A stretch of 64,000 nucleotides of DNA from Pteria penguin (lineage: Eukaryota; Mollusca; Bivalvia; Pterioida; Pteriidae), in assembly GCA_035048485.1 (NCBI GenBank), contig CM068586.1:32334849-32398848 (forward strand), in the 5' to 3' direction. Positions 49,485 to 60,699 of this stretch are shown one piece after another; positions within the stretch are counted from its first letter, which is position 1; each line of letters begins with the position of its first letter. The notes beneath the pieces were generated by a model that saw only the letters and a list, made by a program, of their open reading frames with translations, was not told the DNA's origin and did no database searches. A program made the translations under genes and the position numbers.

Positions 49485-49605
49485 TATGTAATAAATACGG
49501 GGATAGATTCCCATCCACTCAGACTTTATCAAATGGATAGGGGAATAGTCTACCATCTATATATCCATCCTCAACTGTTTATTTATTTGTTGTTATTATC
49601 ATCAT

Positions 49606-49607
<2 letters not shown>

Positions 49608-49691
<84 letters not shown>

Positions 49692-49735
49692 GGGTGTGTC
49701 TGTGTGAGGGGGTGTACAGATGTGTGTGTGTAGGT
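49608..49735. repeat. (GT)n microsatellite
   Basis: About 80 bp of GT followed by imperfect GTGTGAGGGGGTGT units. The minus-strand frame through it (Thr-His repeats) is an artefact. Confidence 0.97.
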
Positions 49736-49946
49736 ATGTGTGTGTGAGAGACATTTACTGGAGTGTTCTTTTATTAAATCAGACAAAATATTTAAGTTAC
49801 ATGATACAGAGTGCACAAAGAATAGATGAGACTTAATCGTCATAAAGGCTTTTATAAATCACAGTACTGTCAACATATATACAATCATGAATATACACTG
49901 CAGTACTAATATGTATATAATTTTTGGCTTCAACAGACGTATCTAT

Positions 49947-50193
49947 AATGAATTTTAAAAACATGCGTTATCAAACTTTTACATTGCACAAATGAATATG
50001 ACAAGAAAGTTGATCTCTCCTACCTCAACAAACTAGATAAAACATTTAAATCTTCCTGGAAATGTAACTGCATCTTAACTACCCTTTTAGGAGATGATAT
50101 GCCGTTAAGTGTAGACGTGACCCTAGACTGGCTAAACATTATTACTAAAAGGGTAGAAAGAGCTGACATCTCACATGGAATGTATTACATATA
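49947..50193 (+). other. Open stretch without start, possible old exon
   Basis: About 80 codons open, ending at TAG, with CTNEYDKKVDLSYLNKLDKT and TTLLGDDMPLSVDVTLDWLN. No ATG at the front and no family recognised. TACCCTTTTAG|GAGATG inside could be a splice acceptor. It may be a chance opening in AT-rich DNA. Confidence 0.2.
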
Positions 50194-50209
50194 GGAATTA
50201 TTTTGACGA

Positions 50210-51435
50210 TATTTTAGTATGTGATATTTGTTAAGTCAATAAATAACACCATGAAAACAGGTGTAAGAAAAAACATATCAGATGAAGATACAGTTTATAT
50301 TGCTTAAATCAAAGTTTAATTGCAGTGCTTTCGGCTCAATTACCCCCCCCCCCCCCTCGCGCCTCAAATGTACCAAAATAATATTATATTGGTATAACTG
50401 AGAAGAGACTAACAAGCCGTAAGCTCTGTGTTTCTGGTTCAATTTACACGAAACAAAGTCATTGCCTTACTTGGCCCTACATTTTATGCAAAATAGTAAA
50501 TGTTTAGTACCTTCAAAATTAATATTCACTATGGACATCTCTTCTTCACTATCAGCAACAACAACTGTAATTTTATCTTCTATCTGTTTATATTGACCTT
50601 AATCCATAATGTCCATAGATGTAACAACGTCATGGTGATATTCATTTCTATGATACAGATAAATTGCTGCACACGAAGTCTCATTTGAATCACAAGGACT
50701 GAATTTCAAACAGTCAAGTTTAGATCCATAGGCACTATATACCAAGATATTCACATCCAAAAATTGCGCACATCAGAGTAATTCATTATCTGATCCCCAC
50801 GTTCCTGGGTTTCACGCGGGCATTGCAGATATCTAAATTTCTTTGTGGATGACCTTTGTCATATAATGGATAATTGCTTTGAGTGATAAATGATGTGATT
50901 AGACATCTAAGATAAGAATGTACGTTGTTTCTTATCGCCACAAATAGAACAAGCAAATAGTCCTCTTCTTAAAGGCGGTACAAGCAAAACATGTTTTAAT
51001 ATTGAATCTTGTAAACACGAAATGAAAAACGGGAAATCCAGATTTCTCGCATTTTTTTTTTTTTTTTTTTGCTACTCTATCTGGTGTAAATCTACTTGGT
51101 ATATTCATATTGTTGACGAATTGAAAAGTGCTGTGTTTCATATTCCAGTTGAAAATATGGCGATAAGCTCAGGTTGTGCTCCCAAAGGTAACACTGACTG
51201 ATACAGAGAAATCTCGAACTGCAAATACTTATGACTTGTTACTTCGCGTACAGTACTTGTTTTTATGCATGCATGTATGTAAATAATACAATATATTGCA
51301 GTTTTTGCATTCATGATCACCCGCTAACTGAACAGATCTATACCTAATTACATCTTCCCATTCCGGTGTAACATTAAAAAGTGATCCCCGTTGAGAACTA
51401 AAAAAAATTTAAACTTTATTTATTTTACAGCGATT
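50210..51435. other. Non-coding stretch
   Basis: C-run at 50343-50356 and T-run at 51052-51070. Short frames on both strands have no recognisable domain. Nothing else seen. Confidence 0.5.
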
Positions 51436-51439
51436 AAGA

Positions 51440-51655
51440 AACAAGTTAACAACTTATATAAATCTTGCTCGTTGGCACATATCTTGGCGTAAGGGGTGTC
51501 GTTTGTGTGGGAGGAAACCGGAGTACCTGGAGAAGACCCACGAAGCCAGGTTGGTGACAGCCCAACCATCTCACATACCACACCGGGAATCCAACCCGGG
51601 TCGCATTTGTGAGAAGCGAGCGCGCTACCAAATGCGCTACCTGGTCCCCTCCCCG
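51440..51655 (-). mobile_element. SINE family C with conserved CTCCGGTTTCCTCCCAC core
   Basis: Minus strand: head GGTAGCGCATTTGGTAGCGC (A box) and CCCGGGTTGGATTCCCGGTG (B box). Then come a core with GGTACTCCGGTTTCCTCCCA and a tail TTGTTAACTTGTTTC. The core is one I recall from repeats in many invertebrates, which fits a SINE core domain. About 215 bp. Confidence 0.65.
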
Positions 51656-51944
51656 TTGAGAACTGACCCACGAATTAGTTTTCAACGGTTTAAGAGTCGA
51701 ATTTTTACCTTAAAAATAGACCTAATCCGTTATTAATTGACCGCACGGACGCGTGAAAATGTGACCTTGGCATGAAATGTCACCCTCGCTGAAAATCGAT
51801 CCGCAGTGTTAGATCATATTTTAACGTTAAAAATTACCATTGAAATGCAATTCATGCTGTGTAGTATTTGTTTGCGCAATGGTCAGTTACGTATCGTCTA
51901 AATTTTACGTTGGGCAATGGCAAATTTCGATCTAATTAGACGTG

Positions 51945-52445
51945 TTCGGGGGCGGATCCAAGATTTAATATTAGGGGGTGAGCAAAATTTTTCACACAGC
52001 ATTCAGTCCCTGATGCAAGACCAAGGCTTAAAACGCTTGGGGGCTTGCTTGTTTCCTTGAAATTGCGAGTAAACTTTGTATGAATTGAATAGAATTTTCC
52101 CCAGTTGTGTAATACATACCTCTTTAAATTAAAACCGCGTAGCTTTTAAATGAAAACACTGGCATTCATGACATGTAAGGAATAAGTTCAGATGAATTTA
52201 CCGCTCTTCATGCAAAAACAGAAATATATACACACAAGTTCGTAGGATATAGGTCTACTATGATTGATATTTACATGTATTTGAATGTACAATGTATATG
52301 CTGTTTTCGTAAAATTTTACAGCAGTTGGCATTGTTTTTTTATGGAATTTTTAATATCAAAATTCTAAATTCGCTGAAATTTCGAGGAGTTTCACCTCGC
52401 ACTCTGACCCCCTTACCAGGGATTCACCTTGGACCCATTTGAGGC
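51945..52445. mobile_element. Possible non-autonomous element with GGGGGCGGATCCAAG end
   Basis: The left part starts GGGGGCGGATCCAAGATTT and carries GGGGGTGAGC. The right part near 52385-52440 has a GC-richer CACCTCGCACTCTGACCCCC and GGGATTCACCTTGGACCC. The composition contrast with the AT-rich middle and the GGCGGATCC end (compare 47176) suggest a MITE/hAT-like element, but clean TIRs and target duplications are not visible. Confidence 0.3.
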
Positions 52446-52639
52446 TTGATGCTGTCTTAGTCGCAAAATCAATCATGAATTATAAAAAGGAAATAAATCT
52501 ACGAAAATGTAAAAATTTGGCATCTTCAAACTGCCATAACTTTTAGTAAAATTGATATATCACCAAAAGGAAAACTGTCTTGAATTTATCTCACTGAGCT
52601 CTATCCAAATACCTTAAGCACACAGTACGAAAACTCACT

Positions 52640-53775
52640 AGCCCGACGCCAGACGCTACCAAAAATTCCTTTGGGCTAGTAAAATTTGTTTTTGAAAAAG
52701 CCCGACTGGCTAGTAAAAATATCGATGTCTCAGTAAAAGAAATTTTTGAGAACAAAAGATAACGCATTGCTAGTAGGACTGAAACGATTCATTGCAATTT
52801 TAATTCGGCTCGATATTTTCTTTTGACTCGGTGTTTGATACAACTGTCTGAATTTCAGTTCGATTCAGCTGTTAGACTTTCGTTTTATAATCTCTAGTGT
52901 TAAATAATCTTCTATATCTCCATGCAGTACAGTTTTAGATAAGCGAATGTTTTTGATTTCTTAAAAACTACGTCAATGATGGCATATTATATCTTATTTG
53001 GAACATTTTGATTTGGTTTAAAACTCAGATTTATTGAAAAATTTTACATGATTTTTGCAGTTTAATTTATCAGAGGAAATTCTGAATACAAAAAGAAAAC
53101 GATCTCTCAAAAAACATAAATAGAACTTTAAAAATTGAAATCAAAACATATTATTGTAAACTTTCTCTACAGTATAGTCAGATAAATTATCTTTAATGTA
53201 TCTATCTAATGACCAAGCAAGTGATTTACCAGAAATCTTGCACTCAAATGGGTTATGAAATTAAGAAGATTAAATGTGTTGTGGTTCACAAATTTCTATT
53301 TCTATTCGTGAATGCATTCATGAATGCATATAATATATGTATCTTTGTCTTATACAAAATGATGGATATGCGCAGATTTAAAGAAATTACTGTACATATC
53401 CCAATGACGTTTTAATGAAATTACAGAATGAGTATGGATAAAGTTTGATCTTGTCCCTTAATTAAAATTTTTCTTTAAATTTAAGAAGTATTGGTCACAT
53501 TAATTTTATAATGCCCACATCCTGAGGGTAGTGTATCGTTTTAGTCTTGCAAATTGCAGATACGTCCTCGTCAGTGACATGCTTTTCAATACGCAAAATT
53601 TAGTGCAATGACAAGTGTAATAATGATTATGACTAATAATTCGTGTACAACAATGAATTATAAAATTAAGATTTATCAAGATTAAAGACTTTTTGTCTGG
53701 GCTAGCAGAATTTTCCTCTGGCTAGTAAAAGTTTGGGCTGGACTAGCCCTACCGGCTAGTGATGTAAAGTAATTT
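52640..53775. mobile_element. Element with GGCTAGT-rich ends
   Basis: The left end has CACTAGCCCGACGCC, TTGGGCTAGTAAAATT and GACTGGCTAGTAAAAAT. The right end has GTCTGGGCTAGCAG, TCTGGCTAGTAAAAGTT and CTAGCCCTACCGGCTAGTG. So CACTAGCC at the left is the inverse of GGCTAGTG at the right, and the GGCTAGTAAAA motif recurs subterminally at both ends. The about 1.1 kb interior is AT-rich, without recognisable ORF. Confidence 0.45.
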
Positions 53776-53984
53776 TCGGAAAGACTGAGCACATAAAGAT
53801 ATGAATACGCTTCAAAATTTACCTGGGGTTGCTACTACTCCCTGTCCACCCCTCATGAACCGTAAACTGTGTTCTGCCTTAATTAATTGATATGTAAGAG
53901 TACTTATTAACAATAAGAAGGAATGAGGTTCAGGACCATTTCTTCATTGAACTAGAATTTTAATGTGTCGGTGCGACACAGGTG

Positions 53985-54470
53985 CCCCCGCTGGCAGCTA
54001 AGGTAGTGAAATATAATTGCCACAGAACTAATATTTGAAAATTCAATGAAGGTTTAGCCATATGCAATGCACATTTTCTAATTTCAAAGTCCCATAACTC
54101 CTGAAAAAAATTCTGAGCAGAGTTGCCTCCCTTCATGCACATCTACATATGCTGCCCTACCTACATGTGAAGCTTGGTGAAATTCTGAAAATTTTGATGA
54201 ACAGTTTAGGAGGAGTTGCGATGACAAGGTTCAGCCATATGCAATGCACATTTTCTAATTTCAAAGTCCCATAACTCCTGAAAAAAATTCTCAGCAGAGT
54301 TGCTTCCCTTCATGCACATCTACATATGCTGCCCTACTTACATGTGAAGTTTTGTGAAATTCTGATGAACGGTTTGGGAGGAGTTGTGATGACAAGGTTT
54401 CGGAATGACAAAATGACGGAATGACATAGTGCAACACTATATGCCCCCTGCCATATAAAAAGGGTTCAAC
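53985..54470. repeat. 177-bp tandem pair with conserved flanks
   Basis: AGCCATATGCAATGCACATT begins near 54056 and 54232 (about 177-bp period). Both are followed by TTCAAAGTCCCATAACTCCT and GAGGAGTTGCGATGACAAGG-like sequence. It starts after GGTGCCCCCGCTGGCAGC and ends with a GACAAAATGACGGAATGAC tract and TAGTGCAACACTATATGCCC. It looks like a dispersed invertebrate repeat with a short tandem core. Confidence 0.6.
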
Positions 54471-55365
54471 AAGGCCCAATATATAGTCCCCATCCGCCTG
54501 TTAATCAGCGTTCAAGTCAAAATTTTTATATAAGAGTGTAGAAGGGGTTGATACACGAATTATTGTCTTTTTGATGATCTCCGGGTCATGCTATTGTAAA
54601 TCACGAAGGCCTTTCACTATTTGGAACCCGACTAGATAAACTTGTTAGAACCCTCTTATGTACACAAGATCAACGCAGAAATTGGGATGGGAAATTCCAT
54701 TGGATATAAAGTAATATTTCTGAATTTTGATAAAAGTTCTGAATAGGACGTAAAACAATTTCCGAAGGCTTTTCTAAGTTTATGATACTTGTAACCCAGA
54801 GTTAGAAGTTCAAACATTATTTGTAATTTTTTTTTTGTATGAAACTCCAAAACGTTAGTGCAGGCGCTGTCAGATCGAAAAAAAACCCTGAATTTTATAG
54901 ATACCATATGCTGGGAGTCTAGTCTAGGAATATCTGTAACTTTCCAACTAAGGGAAATTTACCACAGGAAATCTAAAATCGTCATGTTTATCATAAATTT
55001 TTGTATGAATTTTATTGTTAATTGTCTTAATGTATAGGTCAAAGAAAAGTGTTTCTGTATCACAAATACTGGCTTTGTTTTACTGAAGTTAAGGTGGGTA
55101 TACGTTAGCTATATATCTTTCAAACTCTGGGTTATCAATAACTAAGATGTCGTCAAGATGCATGTACATGTAACTAGATGTATCATCCAACATCTCAATA
55201 AGGTTGAACCGTATAGATTTTTAATAGAATACATGAAACCCACCCCACATAACAATATAGAAACAAATCTGCTATAAGAGGTGCACAGTTAGTACCAATA
55301 GAAATCCGAACTATCTGATGATTTTGCCATCAAATTCAAGTTAAAAATATGGTAGGTTTGCCCAT
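54471..55365 (-). pseudogene. Diverged Penelope-like element, copy 4
   Basis: On the minus strand, pieces match copies 1-3 in order. The GGACTATATATTGGGCCTTG region lies near the C-terminus, then LTLGYKYHKLRKAFGN (54656-54907 frame). Further upstream come a DLYIK/LNKT-like stretch, a DDIL-region equivalent (55130-55165) and GTNCAPL-like coding (55270-55300). Many frameshifts; clearly older than the other copies. At the site of the shared TGA it has a TGT codon. Confidence 0.65.
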
Positions 55366-55834
55366 GACTGAACTGATGAAGAACAAAAGATCACAATAAC
55401 ACAAACTGTTGTGTTATGTATAATTCTGGCGAGCAAAGCTATCCAGGAAAAATTGAGTTTTATCACTTGATTTTTTCCAATGTATGATTTTAGATTACCG
55501 TAATTTATTGGAGACAGATTATTTTTTCACTGTGTGACTGATGAGCAAGATCATATTTTTTTAGTCAAAATCAGGGCAGAATTTTTTTTTCAAAACATCC
55601 TAGGCTTCCCCCCCCCTAGAATATCAAATGGACGGTGCCGTATATTATACAAAACCGTACCTTGACATGTCATAGCAAATATCAACTAAAGAATTAGTAT
55701 TGTATAAACTAGATTTGCCACAAAATTTGGGAGTAAATACAAAGGTACCTTCTATTCAATTCTTCTGCAGCAAGTTTTGTTTTGTTTTATGTTCTTTGTC
55801 GCATTTCAACTTCAAAAAACTTTCTTATCTTTCC

Positions 55835-57018
55835 GGTCAAAGAAAGGTAATTAACGAGAGCCGTGATTGGCTGATGTGGTGTAGGGAGAGAGGGACTACT
55901 ATTTCAATGTATCAGGTGCTGTGATTGGATGAAATTATTTGATTTATGTATAAATAAAGATTGATTCTGCTGTAAAATCATGAATTTTTATCTCATTTCG
56001 CTAATGTAAAAATTTAATGCCCTAAAAAGGGGTGGTTGTTTACATTTGAATTTTGGCCAATTTTTGGGGGTATCCCCCTTCCAGCATGATTTTCTCGAAA
56101 TTAAGGTGGATAACCTATAGTAAACTGTTAAAATTCTGATAGAGGAGGGTCTGACAAACATTTTGATATGTGGATTATATATAGCTAAAATGTAGGATGT
56201 TGTGTAAATCTTGCTGGAAGTTCGGTAATTTAACATGGGACCCTATGGGAAATGGAATTACTATGCTTTGACCTTCCTGGTCAAAGAAAGGTAATTAACG
56301 AGAGCCGTGATTGGCTGATGTGGTGTAGGGAGAGAGGGACTACTATTTCAATGTATCAGGTGCTGTGATTGGATGAAATTATTTGATTTATGTATAAATA
56401 AAGATTGATTCTGCTGTAAAATCATGAATTTTTATCTCATTTCGCTAATGTAAAAATTTAATGCCCTAAAAAGGGGTGGTTGTTTACATTTGAATTTTGG
56501 CCAATTTTTGGGGGTATCCCCCTTCCAGCATGATTTTCTCGAAATTCAGGTGGATAACCTATAGTAAACTGTTAAAATTCTGATAGAGGAGGGTCTGACA
56601 AACATTTTGATATGTGGATTATATATAGCTAAAATGTAGGATGTTGTGTAAATCTTGCTGGAAGTTCGGTAATTTAACATGGGACCCTATGGGAAATGGA
56701 ATTACTATGCTTTGACCTTCCTGGTCAAAGAAAGGTAATTAACGAGAGCCGTGATTGGCTGATGTGGTGTAGGGAGAGAGGGACTACTATTTCAATGTAT
56801 CAGGAGCTGTGATTGGATGAAATTAGTTGATCTATGTATAAATAAAGATTGATTCTGCTGTAAAATCATGAATTTTTATCTCATTTCGCTAGTGTAAAAA
56901 TTTAATGCCCTAAAAAGGGGTGGTTGTTTACATTTGAATTTTGGCCAATTTTTGGGGGTATCCCCCTTCCAGCATGATTTTCTCGAAATTAAGGTGGATA
57001 ACCTATAGTAAACTGTTA
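55835..57018. repeat. 444-bp tandem repeat, 2.7 nearly identical units
   Basis: GGTCAAAGAAAGGTAATTAA starts at 55835, 56279 and 56723: exactly 444 bp each. The third unit stops after 296 bp at CTATAGTAAACTGTTA. Units differ by only a few bases. Each carries two ATTGG (inverse CCAAT) boxes 58 bp apart (GTGATTGGCTGATG, GTGATTGGATGAAA), a TATAAATA box 21 bp further on (55949-55956 in unit 1) and a GGCCAATTTTTGGGGG block. No ORF longer than 82 codons, and that one has no known domain. Confidence 0.95.
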
Positions 57019-57703
57019 TATATATATTGGTACCTAACGTTATAAGCTAACGTATAAGCTGACGGTATTCAGTGCATTTGAGCATCAAAAGTAACAAATG
57101 TCACACATATATACACATACATGTATAGCAACGGCGGATAATACTACATTTTATCTGTGACCGGGAGGCAACGCACAGTATTTATTGAGCTTGTCTTAAA
57201 TTTGCCGTTTTGTTGATATGTAATCTAAATCATCTACACACTTGTTTTTGTCAACACAATGTAATTATGCAAACGTGCGGAGGAGTCTGACTACATATAT
57301 ACATAGTTTATGACAAAATAAATAACTACAGAATAAATATTAAACTACCTCAACATCACATAAGATATAGAACATACATGTAAATGTATTTAAATACAGT
57401 TCAGAGAGGCGGTGATTTCTGATCATCTCTGAGTTTCTCTCATTTATCATATCATGACTCGTCAACACCCTCCTTCATAAATAATACGTGAAAAAAATCT
57501 GTAGAATGAGAAGGTGCCATGGCAACAGATATGGTCATATTCAATTCCTAAATCCGCATTTTTTCCATTAAAAATTTTCATTTTCAGTAATAGATGTTTT
57601 ACACTTTTTACAAATTATCTTAGTGTAGTTTTGTTATATTGACTGCATACACAGAAAAAGCTTGAGAGTAATATTTAATTTCCGTCTTTCTGTGTGTGTG
57701 TGT

Positions 57704-57761
<58 letters not shown>

Positions 57762-58430
57762 ATACAAAGCTTTTGCAATGTTCCCTTTTTGATTCTCTTA
57801 AGGGTTTCCTTCCTTGTATTTTGGATGCAAAATTATAATTTTTCAAGATATTGAATAAATCGACCACTTCTCTATCTTCTGCCTGAATTTTATACATGAA
57901 CTTGTAAAATTCGAAAGTAACTGTCACATGACTATGGTACTAACAACAAAGTACCACACTGGATCTTCAGGTACCCTTAAAACCCAGGGGGGAGACCAGG
58001 TTCCAAGGAGGAGTTAGCGTCTCATATTTGGCTAGCCACACCCGCCATGAATGTCCTTACATACGGACGAAACAAATATGATTCAGCATTGTATATATAC
58101 ATGAATGTGAACAACCACCGCATAGAAAATGCTACAGCTACACAACATCAGGAGAAAAAGGTATAACACTTAAGTCAAACCCTCCGCGAGGAACTTTTTT
58201 CGAGCTCCACGCTGCAAAAATGACAGCGTTTAAGATAAGCCGATCTAAAATAGACATGGCACTATTACATCATCATTACTTAAATCAGTCTAGATCACTC
58301 ATGCATGCACTCATGTTTCGGAATCTTTTGTTTGTATTAGTATTCTGAATTTCTCTTTGGATACAAGATATTCTTAATGCATTTCTGAAACAAAAATATA
58401 TACAGAATATCTGTTATTTTCATATGTATG
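57019..58430. other. Non-coding; (GT)n at 57691-57758
   Basis: GT microsatellite of about 68 bp. Fragment near 57987-58055 (GACCAGGTTCCAAGGAGGAG) resembles the GACCAGGTGCCC repeat at 21060 and 34790. No gene seen until 58437. Confidence 0.7.
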
Positions 58431-58436
58431 TTGTAG

Positions 58437-58603
58437 GACTTAATTGCCTGGCACCCGATCATACTATCGTCAAAGAAGGTGATACCTACAGTCTAGACGC
58501 CAATACCATATGTACGTGCCAGAATCCAGTCGTCAGCATAATGGCTAATTGCACTATCGATCGGCCTAGGAATGTGGGTACAGATACAAACATCAGAAAT
58601 TAA
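58437..58603 (+). CDS. Probable exon of a small Cys-rich (VWC-like) host protein
   Basis: An acceptor-like TATGTTGTAG precedes an open stretch from 58439: LNCLAPDHTIVKEGDTYSLD, then ANTICTCQNPVVSIMANC and TIDRPR. The order C, then VxEGDxY, then CxC, then C about 12 residues on is the pattern of half a von Willebrand type C domain. The frame reaches TAA at 58601-58603, so this could be a terminal exon. A donor could instead lie at GGGTACAG near 58578. Neighbouring exons are not visible. Codon use is more balanced than in the AT-rich surroundings. Confidence 0.5.
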
Positions 58604-59710
58604 AATTATTTTTCAACTTAAATTTCTGCGTACTATACATTTCAATATTGATTTCAAGTACATTGAAATATATATTAAAAACAAATACTGGGTCCTTGGT
58701 ATACAGAGTGACTAAATAAATACCCTGGAATTCCTATAAGTGTTTCTTATGTTTCTCATACCAAAATTAAATGTTTCATGGATATGACAATGGTCAGTGT
58801 TTAGTGAAGGTAAACAACCAAAGGATCTAGAAATCCTGACAATTCAGAAAAGTCGATACTGGGGACGTCGGCGGACAACATGCGACAACCCTCTAACGAA
58901 CACTGACCTCATGGAAGTGCTGCATTGAGTATAGATTTCACAAGGGCTATATATAGCCTCATGTGTCTTAGAACTCGGGAAATTAGTACTGTGCCTAATT
59001 CGATGTTTCAATAATGCAACAAACTAAAAGATAACAAGAAATGAGAACTAAATGTAATCTAAAATTCTAATTGATAAATCACTAAATTTATACATTAACT
59101 TACACATTAACAAAGTTACAATATTAATTAGAAAAAAAAAGATAAAAAGAGAAACAACTGAAAATATAATAGAACTCACCTGATTGAAAGAAATCAAGTT
59201 TGAAATAAAATAAAACTAATATTTATTTAAGTAAAGCCGGACAGAGTGAATTTGTCCAAGTCACAATCTGTCCTACAAACTTTCGGATTTAAAGTCTTGA
59301 CCAATCAGGTTGTTCGTTACAAAACTAAGATTAATCAACGCGGCCGATTCCTTTTGAAGTATGACACTATTTCCTCTGAATAGTGTAGGTGATAAAACCA
59401 ATCACCCTGTTTCCGCGAGAAGTTGTGTAAAAAAGAAATAAATTAATAGCAGTCAAAACAGAATAAATAACTTTACCTACAATGACTACAGAAGTGTCAT
59501 ACTAATGCAGCAAAGAATCTATATCAATAGAGTAAAAAATAGCTCCCATAATTATTTATGTGAAAGATGTCAAAACTGTGAAATCTTAATTGACACAGCA
59601 AATGGTTAAGAAATACCTGAGATTTATACCGACGTAAAACTTAATAACATTATTTGAACAGAAACAAAAAAAAAAAAAGATAAAAGAGGAAATAAATACG
59701 CTTCCTCACT
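58604..59710. other. Non-coding stretch
   Basis: AT-rich, with A-runs at 59130-59145 and 59668-59680. No gene or repeat family recognised. Confidence 0.5.
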
Positions 59711-59714
59711 CCTT

Positions 59715-60125
59715 AGTAATAAATATAGAACATATATACCTTAAATTTAGTGTACCATGTGCGCATTTCGACAACTTCTGTCTCTTCAGTGATGCTCGTG
59801 GCCAAATGATTGGAATTCTCAAAATAGATCAATATTTGAAGAGCAGTGTTGAAACAAAAATGACCGAAAAGAACCTATCTAAGGACAAAGCTATGCATGA
59901 GGGAGATACTCCTTAGTTTTAGAATGATTTACTTAATTTGATGACTGAAAATTTGAAGTATATATTTCATGTCAGTACAAAAGCACTGAAAACTAGACTT
60001 ATGATACACTCGGAGACTATGTCCACCAGCAGTGACACCGACCTAGTGGTTATAATAAATATAGAACACATATACCTTTAAATTTAGTGCACCATATGCG
60101 CATTTCGACAACTTAGGTTTCTTCA
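59715..60125 (-). repeat. 360-bp dispersed repeat, one unit plus the start of a second
   Basis: AATAAATATAGAACATATAT begins near 59719 and a near-identical start recurs at 60056. Between lie GCGCATTTCGACAACTTCTG, TATGCATGAGGGAGATACTC and CACCGACCTAGTGGTTATAA, the reverse complement of the 43-44 kb units. The period here is about 337 bp. Confidence 0.75.
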
Positions 60126-60699
60126 GTAATGCATTCGTTTAAATCACATTCGTTTAGAAATAAAATTTCCAACAAAATTGAAAACGTAAAATAAGAAAGC
60201 AAAATTATAAATGAATTAAAATTCATTTACTATAACCTTGTTATAGATAGTTTTAAAATCCTTTGAAATATAAAATGTTAATGTAACAGATACAACAAAT
60301 TTACAATACCTCGGGTATTGAGTATGTCCATTACAAGTATTGTAATGTATTTACATTAGTTCAATATCATACATCTCCAGCTAAAGGTGTTGTGAATTTA
60401 ATATAAACCTATATTGATTCGAGAGCAGCATTGTAAACATATCATCTAGTGTATCTATAATATTCCGGTATAAAATTTTATGAAAAAATATTATTACAAA
60501 CATATACATATAAACATTACAAAAGCATCATTGCAAGGTAAAAATACTTGTGTGTAACTGTTCTAGTGATAAAAAACCCTATAACAATTCAAGTTTATAA
60601 AGGTAGTTTGACATATTATCAATATCTGTACATTTTAGAATTAATATTTGTGGATAAACTGGATATTTAATATGTTGTCCCATATTCTCTTGAGTTTCT

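Noticed and set aside
49583..49843. Thr-His repeat ORF (also at 57634-57927)
   Set aside because: Produced by (GT)n microsatellites.
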